Both the position numbers and the translations under genes were made by a program. The notes under the pieces are model-generated. The model saw only the letters and a program-made list of their open reading frames with translations. It had not been told where the DNA came from and searched no databases. From positions 434,001 to 498,000 of the forward strand of contig NZ_QEOP01000002.1 in NCBI RefSeq assembly GCF_003097495.1: a DNA stretch of 64,000 nucleotides, written 5' to 3'. The DNA is from Amnibacterium flavum. GTDB taxonomy: Bacteria > Actinomycetota > Actinomycetes > Actinomycetales > Microbacteriaceae. Each line of letters begins with the position of its first letter. Within the stretch, counting starts at the first letter, position 1. This document shows positions 29,842 to 38,065 of this stretch, piece after piece.

Positions 29842-31386
29842 TCACGCCGAGACGGCCTCGGAAGAGGCTGACACGAGATCGTCAGCCAGCGCACGTGCTG
29901 CCCGGATGGCCAGCGCGACGGTCGTCAAGGTCGGGTTGGCCGCGGTCGAGGTCGGGATCACCCCGTTGCCTCCGACCTGGAGGTTCTCGACCCCCCATAC
30001 CCGCAGCAGAGGATCGCAGACGGAGCTGCCGTCGTCGCTCGGACCCATCCGAACGGTGCCCTGGTAGTGCAGTGACGAGCCGCCCGCGGCGAGCTGCGGT
30101 TCCTCCATCAACGTCCCCACTCGTGCCGCGGCTCTGATGCTGTTCTCTCGCAGACCCTCGATGGTCTCGAGGTCCCGCGCGGTGTGCGAGTACCGGATGT
30201 CCATGGCGGGCATGCCGTAGAAGTCCTTCTCGGTCTCGCTGAACTCGACGGCGTCCTCGAACCGGATGTCCTTCGCGCCGTACCAGGCCATAACGCCCAG
30301 GTTGGACTGAGCGAGATCGTCCGCGAACGGCAGGCGGTACGGGCTGCCCGCGAGGGAGATGACGCCGCCCTGCATCGGTCGCGTATCGGAGAAGGGCACG
30401 ATGACGGAGGCGAGGGTGCTGGTCTCCTCGAAGCGGGCCGGGTCGAACTCCTCGTTCAGAAGGAAGAACGATCCGACCTGGAAGTGCTCGTTGAGGTGGT
30501 GGCCCAGAGCGCGGGGTCGGATGCCGGACGCGAACAGCAGCTGCGGGGTGCGCAGACCGTCGGCGCAGACGATGACATGCGAGGCGCTCACCCGGTAGAC
30601 CTCGCTCGTGCGGCGATCCTCGAGCTCGACACCGACCGCGCGGCCGTCCTCGACGAGGACCCGCCGAGCGAGCGTCTCCGACCTCAGCTCGAAGCCGGGG
30701 ACGCGGTCCTCGAGCGTGCCGAGGATCCGCCCCGTGCCCGAGAACGTCACTCCGTTCTCGGTGACCTGGGTCGCGGTCGGCATGAACATGGTCGGAGTCA
30801 GACCGGGACCGTCGAAGACCTCGGCGACGGCATCCCGCAGCGCACCCGTGACTCCGCCGGCCTCGGTGAGCTTGGTGACCCCGAGCAGCTCCTCGGCGGC
30901 GTCAAGCGCGGCGTCGAGCTCCTCGGACGGGATGAACGGGATCCGCTCCGACTGGTTCGGGCGCGGGCACGAGGTTCCCCAGTGGATGCCCATTCCGCCG
31001 ACGCCGCTCGACATGCTGGCCGCGGGGAGACCCACCTCTCCCTCGCGGACCACTCGCCGACCGGCGAAGAAGAGTCCCGGGAGGATCGTCTGACGGAACT
31101 CGACACTGGGGTCGATCCCGTCGGCCACATCGGACATCGCGGCGGCCCGTTCGATTCCCGCGTCCGGACCCTGGGTGAGGAGCTGGGCGGCGACCCGCTC
31201 CTCATCCGGCATGTTCTGCGTGTGGTTGCCGCGCACGCCGGGCAACTCTGGGCCCACCTCGACCATGAGCATGCGGACGGATGGGACGGCGTCACCGATC
31301 GTGCGGGCGTAGGTGGACCCGGCGGGACCGCTGCCGACGATCAGGACGTCGACGTGCGACACGGGGCGGCTGGTGCTGTTGTTCAT
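29842..31386 (-). CDS. FAD-dependent GMC oxidoreductase, glycoside 3-oxidase / pyranose oxidase-like
   Basis: 514 residues. The FAD-binding GSGPAG is at 18-23; the C-terminal GMC catalytic pair is H440 (SLHYQGTVRMG) and N484 (STAANPTLT). HWGTSCPRPNQSERIPF (135-151) matches the flavin-loop region of bacterial pyranose 2-oxidase-like enzymes. Length and motifs fit the actinobacterial glycoside 3-oxidases (CarA-type) that oxidise the C3 hydroxyl of glucosides, including C-glycosides. No secretion signal is present. It is the last gene of MFS-isomerase-oxidase, 35 bases after the isomerase. The exact sugar position oxidised is inference. Confidence 0.85.
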   Translation of the reverse strand: MNNSTSRPVSHVDVLIVGSGPAGSTYARTIGDAVPSVRMLMVEVGPELPGVRGNHTQNMPDEERVAAQLLTQGPDAGIERAAAMSDVADGIDPSVEFRQTILPGLFFAGRRVVREGEVGLPAASMSSGVGGMGIHWGTSCPRPNQSERIPFIPSEELDAALDAAEELLGVTKLTEAGGVTGALRDAVAEVFDGPGLTPTMFMPTATQVTENGVTFSGTGRILGTLEDRVPGFELRSETLARRVLVEDGRAVGVELEDRRTSEVYRVSASHVIVCADGLRTPQLLFASGIRPRALGHHLNEHFQVGSFFLLNEEFDPARFEETSTLASVIVPFSDTRPMQGGVISLAGSPYRLPFADDLAQSNLGVMAWYGAKDIRFEDAVEFSETEKDFYGMPAMDIRYSHTARDLETIEGLRENSIRAAARVGTLMEEPQLAAGGSSLHYQGTVRMGPSDDGSSVCDPLLRVWGVENLQVGGNGVIPTSTAANPTLTTVALAIRAARALADDLVSASSEAVSA

Positions 31387-31421
31387 CGGAGATTCCTTGC
31401 GCAAAGAGGAGATGGATCGGG

Positions 31422-32339
31422 TCAGGCCGCGACGGAGGCGGCACGGGTGACGTCGAGCACACGTGCGCTCTTCGCCCACGGGTCCCCGCCGTTGCCCTCG
31501 TACTCGACCGTGAGGGGGCCGGCGTAACCGTGCTCCGCGAGGATCGCGAGCGCGCGAGGCAGGTCGACGTGGCCGATCGAGCCGTCCTCGCCGACCTCGT
31601 GGGCTTTCACGTGGACGAGCTCCGCCCGGTCGGCGAGCGACTCGATGCCCGCGTAGAGCGAGGACAGATCGACCGTCGCCGGGTCGGTCGCCTCGCCGCC
31701 GAAGAACGCGGCGGCGACGACGCCGAGGAGCGCATCGAAATTGCCGAGGTCGAGCAGCAGACCGAGGTGTTCGCGTCCGACGGCGTCGAGGAGTCGGTTC
31801 ATCCACACCGGGTCGCTGCTGGGGCCGCCGTGGTTCTCGACGAGGAGACGCGTTCCGTGCGCGTTCGCGAAGTCGCCGAGTTCGACGAGTGCCGCTACCA
31901 GATGAGCGGGTGGTTCCTCCCCGTGGTGGGGGCTGAACGGAGAACCCGGGTTGACCCGCACGAACCGCGACCCCATCTCCGCGAACCGGGCGATCCAGCG
32001 CTTCAGCTCCGCGATGTGCTCGGCCCGCAGCTCGGGGTCGCTCTCGAGCAGGTCTCCGCTGTCGAGGGCGATGTTGAGCAGCTGGACGTCGGAATCGGCG
32101 AGGGCCTCCGCGAAGGCATCGATCTCGGGGTCGTCGAACCCGTCGAACTGGAACTGCACGAGCTCGATCCCGTCCACTCCGAATTCGGCTCGGGCGCGAG
32201 CGGGGAACTCGTGGAGGTCGAGCAGCTTCTGGTAGTCGAAGCGGATGCTGACGGGCTTTCCCTCCTGGTCGACGAAGTCGAATCCGGTCGGGCCGAGGTG
32301 CTCGCGCACGCTGTACGCGGACATGGAGAGGGTGTTCAT
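31422..32339 (-). CDS. Sugar phosphate isomerase/epimerase-like TIM barrel protein
   Basis: 305 residues of the xylose isomerase-like / AP endonuclease 2 TIM barrel family. The four metal ligands are visible as E168 (LLVENHGG), D197 (LLLDLGN), H243 (LVHVKAH) and E279 (TVEYEGNGG). Members convert keto-sugars, including 3-keto-glucosides in catabolic clusters. Its place between a sugar-type MFS transporter and a glycoside oxidase suggests it processes the ketosugar, by epimerisation, isomerisation or elimination; this is inference. Confidence 0.85.
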   Translation of the reverse strand: MNTLSMSAYSVREHLGPTGFDFVDQEGKPVSIRFDYQKLLDLHEFPARARAEFGVDGIELVQFQFDGFDDPEIDAFAEALADSDVQLLNIALDSGDLLESDPELRAEHIAELKRWIARFAEMGSRFVRVNPGSPFSPHHGEEPPAHLVAALVELGDFANAHGTRLLVENHGGPSSDPVWMNRLLDAVGREHLGLLLDLGNFDALLGVVAAAFFGGEATDPATVDLSSLYAGIESLADRAELVHVKAHEVGEDGSIGHVDLPRALAILAEHGYAGPLTVEYEGNGGDPWAKSARVLDVTRAASVAA

Positions 32340-32372
32340 GGGGATCGTCCGATCTATGGCTGGTGGGTGGTG

Positions 32373-33686
32373 TCAGTTGGCGGCGGGTGCGGTCGGCTTG
32401 GTGATGAGCGCCCAGCGCGGGTCGCCCTCCCGTCCGATCTCGGGGATGCGGAGCACCGCAGCCGCGCCGAGGATCGCGAGGACGGCGAGCGTCACGTAGA
32501 GCGCGGTGTAGCCGCCGAGCGCGAGGAGGAGCGGGGCGATGAAGGGCACGAACGACTGCGGCAGCGTGTTCGCCATGTTGATCACCGCGAAGTCCTTCCC
32601 CGCGTTCTCGCTGCTCGGCAGAACCCGGACGCAGAGGGCGCTGTCGATGGAGAAAAACAGTCCCGTGCCGATTCCGAGTGCTGCGGTGGCGATGTAGACG
32701 ACGTCCAAGGTGGGGGCGACGGACATCCCGACGAGACCGGCGGCTGCGAGTGCGCCGGCGGCGATCACGAAGGGCTTCTGCCGGCGGAGCCTGTCCGAGA
32801 TGAGTCCCGCGACGACGCTCGTGACGGCGAGGAGGCCGACGGACAGCAACGACAGGGTCAGCACGTAGCCGCCGACCGCTTCCGGTGCGATACCGAACCT
32901 GTTGATCAGGAAGAGGGCGTTGTAGGTCCCCGCCGCGTAGGCGCAGGTGATGAGGAATCGGACCAGCCACGCCCAGCCGAAGGCGGGGTGCCGAGCGGGA
33001 TTCAGCCAGAACGACTTGGCCAGTTCTGTGATGCCGAGGCGAGCCTGGTCGGGGCGGCGCGCATGCTGGGGATCGCGCAGGAGCAGCACGGCCACGACGG
33101 CCAGAACTGCGGCGAGGACGGCGATGACCGCCCACTGGACGATCGGGTCCGGGATGGCGCTGACCGCAGCGATCCCGAGGAGGGGGCCGATGGCGGCGGC
33201 GAGTCCGATCGTGCCCGAGACGGTTCCCCTCTTGGTGTCGGGGACCTGATCGGCGAGCAGTGCGCTCGTCGCCGCCTGCTGGAAGTTGAACAGGGTCTGC
33301 GTGAGTGCCCAGACGACGGCGACCTGCCAGACCTCCGTCGTGAACCCGAGCGCGAACACGGCCAGCGCGCCACTGAGTCCGCCGGTCAGGATCCACGTTC
33401 GGCGACGTCCGAACCGTGCCGCCGTGCGGTCGCTGATCCTGCCGCCCAGCGGGTTGGCGATGAGAGCGAACAGGGCTCCGAGGCCGGTCACGACTCCGAA
33501 CGCCGCGGCGGCGCCGTTCCCCGCGATCGTCGTCAGGTGCAGGGTCAGCAGGAGCTGCAGCGGCGTGAGCAGAGCGGCCAGCGCGCCGATGTTGGACGAG
33601 AGCATGGCCGGGATGAGCCGGCCGAGGGGGGTGGCCGGTTTGCGGCCTTCGAGTTCGACGGCGACGGGCACATCTGTCTCAGTCAT
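32373..33686 (-). CDS. MFS transporter, probable glycoside uptake
   Basis: 437 residues with twelve transmembrane segments. The 2-3 loop GGRISDRTAARFGRRRTWILTGG is the MFS signature, repeated in the second half as AGLISDRLRRQKPF. The start ATG at 33686 has GGGAG six bases upstream; a longer frame to 33719 is not needed. It is the first gene of a three-gene operon with an isomerase and a GMC oxidase, so the cargo is probably a glycoside or sugar. A divergent TetR gene is 105 bp away. Confidence 0.88.
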   Translation of the reverse strand: MTETDVPVAVELEGRKPATPLGRLIPAMLSSNIGALAALLTPLQLLLTLHLTTIAGNGAAAAFGVVTGLGALFALIANPLGGRISDRTAARFGRRRTWILTGGLSGALAVFALGFTTEVWQVAVVWALTQTLFNFQQAATSALLADQVPDTKRGTVSGTIGLAAAIGPLLGIAAVSAIPDPIVQWAVIAVLAAVLAVVAVLLLRDPQHARRPDQARLGITELAKSFWLNPARHPAFGWAWLVRFLITCAYAAGTYNALFLINRFGIAPEAVGGYVLTLSLLSVGLLAVTSVVAGLISDRLRRQKPFVIAAGALAAAGLVGMSVAPTLDVVYIATAALGIGTGLFFSIDSALCVRVLPSSENAGKDFAVINMANTLPQSFVPFIAPLLLALGGYTALYVTLAVLAILGAAAVLRIPEIGREGDPRWALITKPTAPAAN

Positions 33687-33734
33687 CAACACTCCCTTGT
33701 GTTTGATAGTGCATCCCAAGTGGAAGCGAGCCCC

Positions 33735-33784
33735 AGTATGTCCACCTCAGAAAATGGAAGTCAACCCCGTTTTTTCGAATATTC
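33735..33784 (-). promoter_or_regulatory. Promoter of the MFS-isomerase-oxidase operon with nearby palindrome
   Basis: On the minus strand TTGACT (33764 down to 33759) and CATACT (33740 down to 33735) are 18 bp apart. The palindrome CGAATATTCG at 33775-33784 lies between this promoter and the divergent TetR start at 33792 and is a candidate operator. Confidence 0.5.
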
Positions 33785-33791
33785 GGCTAGC

Positions 33792-34421
33792 ATGATCCGC
33801 ATGGGCCTCAGGGAGACGAAGGCGGCGCGCACCCGTCAGCAGATCGTGGACGTCGCCCTGGGTCTCTTCCTGGATCGCGGCTTCGACCAGGTCACGATGG
33901 AGGAGATCGCCGAAGGTGCCGAGATCGGCACATCCACGCTCTACCGCTACTTCCCCAGCAAGGATCTGCTGATCCTCGACCCGCTTCTGAGCTTCACCGA
34001 GCTGGGGGACAGGCTCCGCGAACGACCTCGGGACGAACCCCTTGAGGTCGCATTGGGCGCTGCGATCCGCGGCTCCCTGGTGGACTTCACTCGTGCGCCC
34101 GTGACGGCGGAGGTGCGCCGCATCGTCGACACGACACCGAGTCCCCGGGCGAAACTCTGGGATATCATGGCCACCTCGCGAGTGGACCTCGAGAGCGCCG
34201 TCGCCGATCGGATGGGTGCGCCCATCGACGATGTCGGGGTCGCCCTCACCTCGCGCATGATGATGGTCGTGTTCGAGATGGTGGCAGAAGCCTGGTGGGC
34301 CGGCGATCACACGCGCCCCATCGATGAGGCCGTCGACGAGACGCTCGGCCGCATCCAGTCGGCCGACATCGTCCTCCCCGGGGCGTACGCGGTCACACCT
34401 CTTCGGGCAGCCGCCTCGTAG
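33792..34421 (+). CDS. TetR/AcrR family regulator
   Basis: 209 residues. DNA-binding region: residues about 8-60 with TMEEIAEGAEIGTSTLYRYFPSKDLL. The C-terminal part (WAGDHTRPIDEAVDETL) is a TetR ligand domain of the type that ends with a conserved Trp-rich helix. Starts at 33738, 33792 and 33801 are all in frame; 33792 is chosen because it is the first beyond the palindrome and gives a normal N-terminus. It is divergent from the MFS operon and probably represses it, responding to a glycoside or aglycone (inference). Confidence 0.88.
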   Translation: MIRMGLRETKAARTRQQIVDVALGLFLDRGFDQVTMEEIAEGAEIGTSTLYRYFPSKDLLILDPLLSFTELGDRLRERPRDEPLEVALGAAIRGSLVDFTRAPVTAEVRRIVDTTPSPRAKLWDIMATSRVDLESAVADRMGAPIDDVGVALTSRMMMVVFEMVAEAWWAGDHTRPIDEAVDETLGRIQSADIVLPGAYAVTPLRAAAS

Positions 34422-34557
34422 CGGTTCCCTCGGACCGGCGCCCGCCGTGTTCGCACAGCGAACCCCGTGGTGCCCGCGCCCGCGCGCAGTCGTCCCCGCC
34501 CTGATTCACTTGGGGGTCGTCGTGGGGGCGTCGGGGATTCGAACGGGGGGATGAATC

Positions 34558-35631
34558 GTGCACGGGCCGGTTTCCTTCCGCGCGCTCCTGCCGCGGCGCG
34601 CACTCGCTCTCGTCGGAGTGCTGCTCGCGCTGTCGGCAGCGCTCGTACCGACCGGCGTTGCGAACGCGGCCTCCGGCGCATCGCTGCAGTTCGAGTGGGA
34701 CTCCGCATCGCCGTACCTGGGCGAACTCGTCGTCTCATCGGGCGATGCGGGCACCGTGGCGACGGTCTCACTCGCCGGAGCCGTCTTCGTCGATGACGGC
34801 GGAGTCACCCGGGCCGATGTGCAGGACGGAACCCGGCTCGCTATCGCGGTCGATCAGGGTGACGGGGTCTCACCGACCGTCGACGTCGAGGCGACGGCGA
34901 CGTTCGGCTCGAGCGCGACGTCCTCGGGTTCGACCACGATCTCCCAGACCGCGACCGTGACGAGGCCCGCGACGTTCGCTCCGATCATCTCCTCGGTCAG
35001 TGCCCACGCGGTGCTCACCGGCGAACCGCTGCAGGGCGCCGTGACGGTCGCGTCGGCTGCTCCCTGGCCGAGACGCGCGAACGGCCTTCCGGCTCGGATC
35101 ACCCTCCGCGGAGTTCTCTACGGACCGTTCGCCACGGGCTCGAGTCCGGCCTCGCCCTCGAGTGCCTCGCCGGTCGCCGCGCAGACCTCGATCGTGACGA
35201 CCACCGGGTCGGGCAGCTATCCGTTCACCGTGCCGACCGTCGCCGCGGGGGAGTACGTCTGGGTCTGGAGCATCAGCCGATCCGGTCAGGCGGCGGGCGC
35301 CTGCGGCTGCGTCCTGCCCGCCGGGTACCATTCCGTCGCGGTGCCCGTCGTCTTCACAGTGGAGACCCCGGTCCCGGTTCCGGTCTCGGCCGATCCGGAG
35401 TCCGACGCTGTGACGCCGGCAGGGTCCACTGCGACCGGGCCGGTCGAGATCACGCCGACGATATCCGCGGGCCTGCCGGAGACCGGACCCCGCCTCATCC
35501 CGGAGTCGACGGCGCTCGCACTGATCCTGGTCGCCCTGGGCTTCCTCGCTCTCTCCGGCCGCGGACGCGTGTCCCGCGGGACCAGGAGGAACGCGCGCCA
35601 GGGAGGACCCGAAAGTCTGACGCGCGCCTGA
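34558..35631 (+). CDS. LPXTG cell-wall-anchored surface protein
   Basis: 357 residues. A signal peptide covers about 1-38 (ALALVGVLLALSAALVPTGVANA). The middle is Ser/Thr/Val-rich beta-strand sequence without a recognised adhesin or enzyme domain. The C-terminus has the complete sortase signal: LPETG at 306-310, a hydrophobic stretch (STALALILVALGFLAL) and a basic tail (RGRVSRGTRRNAR). It should therefore be covalently attached to peptidoglycan by a sortase encoded elsewhere. GTG start with GGGGGG seven bases upstream. The stop abuts the convergent SIMPL gene. Confidence 0.85.
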   Translation: MHGPVSFRALLPRRALALVGVLLALSAALVPTGVANAASGASLQFEWDSASPYLGELVVSSGDAGTVATVSLAGAVFVDDGGVTRADVQDGTRLAIAVDQGDGVSPTVDVEATATFGSSATSSGSTTISQTATVTRPATFAPIISSVSAHAVLTGEPLQGAVTVASAAPWPRRANGLPARITLRGVLYGPFATGSSPASPSSASPVAAQTSIVTTTGSGSYPFTVPTVAAGEYVWVWSISRSGQAAGACGCVLPAGYHSVAVPVVFTVETPVPVPVSADPESDAVTPAGSTATGPVEITPTISAGLPETGPRLIPESTALALILVALGFLALSGRGRVSRGTRRNARQGGPESLTRA

Positions 35632-36273
35632 TCAGTGCGCGACGAAGTCGGCCGTGATGGCCGCGCTCACCTCGATGTCGGCCGGCTTGAGGTCGATCGA
35701 CGCGGAGGCGGTGGCACTGAACGCCTTGCGCAGCAACGGGGCGCCGGAATCTCCGCCCGGCCGAAGGCCCGCCTCCCAGACCCGCTCGAGAACGACCTCC
35801 TGCAATCCGAGAGCGTCCGAGTACGCACGTGCACGGTCCTGCGCATCGCGCACCGCCGCGACCCTGACGCGGCTGCGCGCCTCGGCCAGCGTCGCGTCGG
35901 TCAACGACCATTCGACGCCGCCCAGCTGAATCCCCTCGCGGGCCGCCGTGTGCTCGACCCACTCGGACATCGCCCCGAAGTCGCGGAACCGGACGGTCAG
36001 GTCGACGGTGGCGACCTCGGTGCGGACCGGGGTGTCGGAGTCCTTGATGTAGCGGTCCTCGGAGCGCACCCAGATGCTGTCGGCCGTCCAGCGGGTCGCG
36101 GCGCCCGACCCGACCTGCTGCCGGGCCTGCTCGCTCAGGTCGTGATGCAACTCGGACGCGCGGGCGAGCACCGCCGCGCGGTCCGGGCCCTCGATGCTGA
36201 CGGTGAGCCGGGGGGTGCCGCGCTCGGCCGGTACGTGGGTCGTTGCCTCACCGGCCACCGAGATGTCGACCAT
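35632..36273 (-). CDS. SIMPL domain (DUF541) protein
   Basis: 213 residues: VDISVAGEATTHVPAERGTPRLTVSIEG, VRTEVATVDLTVRFRD, WSLTDATLAEARSRVRVAAVRDAQDRARAYSDALGL and the FSATASASIDLKPADIEVSAAITADF end are the SIMPL/DUF541 pattern. Most relatives carry an export signal; this one has none and looks cytoplasmic. SIMPL proteins form oligomeric cages linked to oxidative stress or outer layers; function is not established. Convergent with the LPETG gene with no gap. Confidence 0.85.
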   Translation of the reverse strand: MVDISVAGEATTHVPAERGTPRLTVSIEGPDRAAVLARASELHHDLSEQARQQVGSGAATRWTADSIWVRSEDRYIKDSDTPVRTEVATVDLTVRFRDFGAMSEWVEHTAAREGIQLGGVEWSLTDATLAEARSRVRVAAVRDAQDRARAYSDALGLQEVVLERVWEAGLRPGGDSGAPLLRKAFSATASASIDLKPADIEVSAAITADFVAH

Positions 36274-36487
36274 GGATCCGCCTTTCCCCTGCCTGCGAGG
36301 CGCGGACGCGCACTCGTGCACGACAGTACGCCCGACGCGGCGCCGACATCGATCCCGCTCAGCGGGTCCGTCAAGCGACTCGGCGCTCGGGGGTCGGGGG
36401 CGGTCACAGCCGACACCGAGTGAGTATGGTTCACGATGTGCAAGAGAGTCGCTCGACTCGGGCGAGCCGGACCACGTGGGAGACGAC

Positions 36488-36973
36488 ATGAACATCGACG
36501 ACATTCCGCTGACCACGATCAAGGGTGACGAGACGACCCTCGGCGCGTACCGCCAGGGTGTGAAGCTCATCGTCAACGTGGCCTCGCGCTGCGGCCTCGC
36601 CCCACAGTACGAGAAGCTCGAGCAGCTGCAGAAGACGTACGGCGATCGGGGTTTCACCGTCCTGGGCTTCCCGAGCAACCAGTTCCTGCAGGAGCTCGGT
36701 ACCGAAGAGGCCATCGAGGAGTACTGCTCGACCACCTGGGGCGTCACCTTCCCGATGTTCGAGAAGGTCAAGGTGAACGGCCGATCGCAGCACCCCCTCT
36801 ACGCCGAGCTGACCAAGACCCCCGACGCCGCGGGCAAGGCGGGCCGGGTGAAGTGGAACTTCGAGAAGTTCGTCATCACCCCCGATGGTGTCGTGCACCG
36901 TTTCCGCCCGACCGTCGAACCCGACGCGCCCGAGATCGTCGGGCTGATCGAGTCGGCTCTTCCCGCTTCCTGA
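36488..36973 (+). CDS. Glutathione peroxidase family protein (thioredoxin-dependent type)
   Basis: 161 residues, normal length. The peroxidatic cysteine is C35 in VNVASRCGLAPQYEKL; FTVLGFPSNQF supplies Gln, and WNFEKFVI the Trp-Asn of the active site. A second cysteine (EEYCSTTWG) can resolve the disulfide, so reduction by thioredoxin rather than glutathione or mycothiol is likely. It detoxifies peroxides in the cytosol. GGGAG precedes the ATG. TATGGT near 36424 could be the -10. Confidence 0.93.
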   Translation: MNIDDIPLTTIKGDETTLGAYRQGVKLIVNVASRCGLAPQYEKLEQLQKTYGDRGFTVLGFPSNQFLQELGTEEAIEEYCSTTWGVTFPMFEKVKVNGRSQHPLYAELTKTPDAAGKAGRVKWNFEKFVITPDGVVHRFRPTVEPDAPEIVGLIESALPAS

Positions 36974-37036
36974 GCGTTCCGACGTCGACTCCCGCGTCGT
37001 GAGCGCACACAGGTCGCGGGCCGTTAGCGTTGGCGG

Positions 37037-37822
37037 ATGCTCCGAGAGTTCTGGCGTGGTGTCGGCACGTTCTTCCGCGGATTCGGCACCTGGGTCACCT
37101 CGCCGCGGCTGATGCTGCTCGGTGCGATCCCGGCACTCATCGTCGGTGCTGTGGTGCTGACCGTGTTCATCCTGATCGTGTCGAACATCGAGCCGATCGC
37201 CGTGGCCATCACCCCGTTCGCCGACGACTGGTCCGAGCCCGGCCTCAGCCTGACCCGGCTCGCCGCCGGATTCGCCGTCGTCCTCGCGCTGCTCCTGCTC
37301 TCGGTCGCCACATTCACCGCTCTGACCCTGGCGATCGGCGACCCGTTCTACGAGCGCATCTGGCTCGCCGTCGAGGCGCGCGAGGGCGGATTCGAACCCG
37401 CCGAAGACCTCGGGTTCTGGGCATCGATCCGTCGCGGGATCGGAGCCGGTCTGCGTCTGCTGATCCCGTCGATCGGCGTGAGTCTCATCCTCTTCGCCGT
37501 GGGTCTCATCCCGGTCGTCGGAGGTGTGCTCGCTGTCATCGGAGGCGGGTTGCTGGGTGGTCGCCTGCTGGTCCGCGAGCTGCTGGGGCGTCCCTTCGAT
37601 GGGCGGGGTCTGAGCCCGGCGCAGCAGAAGGCCCTGCGCCGCGGGTCGCGTGCCAGAACCGTGGGCTTCGGCGCGATCGCCTACGTCCTCTTCCTGCTTC
37701 CGCTCGGCGCGGTCGTCGCGATGCCGGCAGCCGTCGCGGGGTCGACGCTGCTGGCCCGCGAGATCCTCCCGCCGCGCCAGGCGACGCCCCCGCAAGAAGG
37801 GACGAACAAGCCCGCCCCTTGA
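37037..37822 (+). CDS. EI24 / CysZ-like membrane protein
   Basis: 261 residues with about four to five transmembrane helices (about 25-52, 72-100, 135-175, 210-238). FFRGFGTWVTSPRLMLLGAIPA and IGDPFYERIWLAVEAREGG match the EI24 domain family, which includes the sulfate transporter CysZ. The substrate is not certain, as no sulfur-assimilation gene is adjacent. TAGCGT (37025-37030) lies six bases before the ATG, suggesting a leaderless message. REP-like repeats start right at its stop. Confidence 0.85.
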   Translation: MLREFWRGVGTFFRGFGTWVTSPRLMLLGAIPALIVGAVVLTVFILIVSNIEPIAVAITPFADDWSEPGLSLTRLAAGFAVVLALLLLSVATFTALTLAIGDPFYERIWLAVEAREGGFEPAEDLGFWASIRRGIGAGLRLLIPSIGVSLILFAVGLIPVVGGVLAVIGGGLLGGRLLVRELLGRPFDGRGLSPAQQKALRRGSRARTVGFGAIAYVLFLLPLGAVVAMPAAVAGSTLLAREILPPRQATPPQEGTNKPAP

Positions 37823-37847
37823 ACCCGCCGCAACGACGGCGACGCCG

Positions 37848-38035
37848 CCCGTTGCGCCGGTCGAAACGAGGGCGAGCCCGCCCGCTGAGCCCGTCGAAAC
37901 GAAGGGAACGCGGCTGCCCCGCCCGCTGAGCGCAGCGAAGCGAAGGGTACGGCGGGTTTCGGTACACGCTGCGCGCTACTCAACCCCCCGAGGGGCCGGG
38001 CCCGCCCGTTGAGCCCGTCGAAACGATCCCCTCAC
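37848..38035. repeat. REP-like intergenic repeats (four forward copies, one degraded inverted)
   Basis: Copies of the CCCGYTGAGC...CGAAACGA element begin near 37848, 37880, 37921 and 38007; a degraded inverted copy, TTTCGGTACACGCTGCGC, is near 37957. The copy at 37921 is the same GAGCGCAGCGAAGCG form as after ndk; 37880 and 38007 carry the GAGCCCGTCGAAACGA form. They fill the space between the EI24 and EamA genes. Confidence 0.8.
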
Positions 38036-38044
38036 ACCCACGCC

Positions 38045-38061
38045 AGATTGTGTAACAATCT
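38045..38061. promoter_or_regulatory. GntR-family operator overlapping the EamA promoter
   Basis: AGATTGT (38045-38051) and ACAATCT (38055-38061) around GTA form a perfect 17-bp palindrome. TTGT-N3-ACAA is the core recognised by FadR/FCD-type GntR proteins. AACAAT within it is also the likely -10, six bases before the GTG at 38066, so binding would block transcription. Confidence 0.75.
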
Positions 38062-38065
38062 CACC

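Noticed and set aside
29842-33396. One continuous minus frame that would fuse the GMC oxidase to upstream sequence
   Set aside because: The part above 31386 is Arg/Pro-rich out-of-frame translation of the isomerase and MFS genes. The oxidase has its own ATG and normal length.
31281-33791. Long plus-strand frame running into the TetR gene
   Set aside because: It is antisense to the isomerase and MFS genes; only the part from 33792 is TetR-like.
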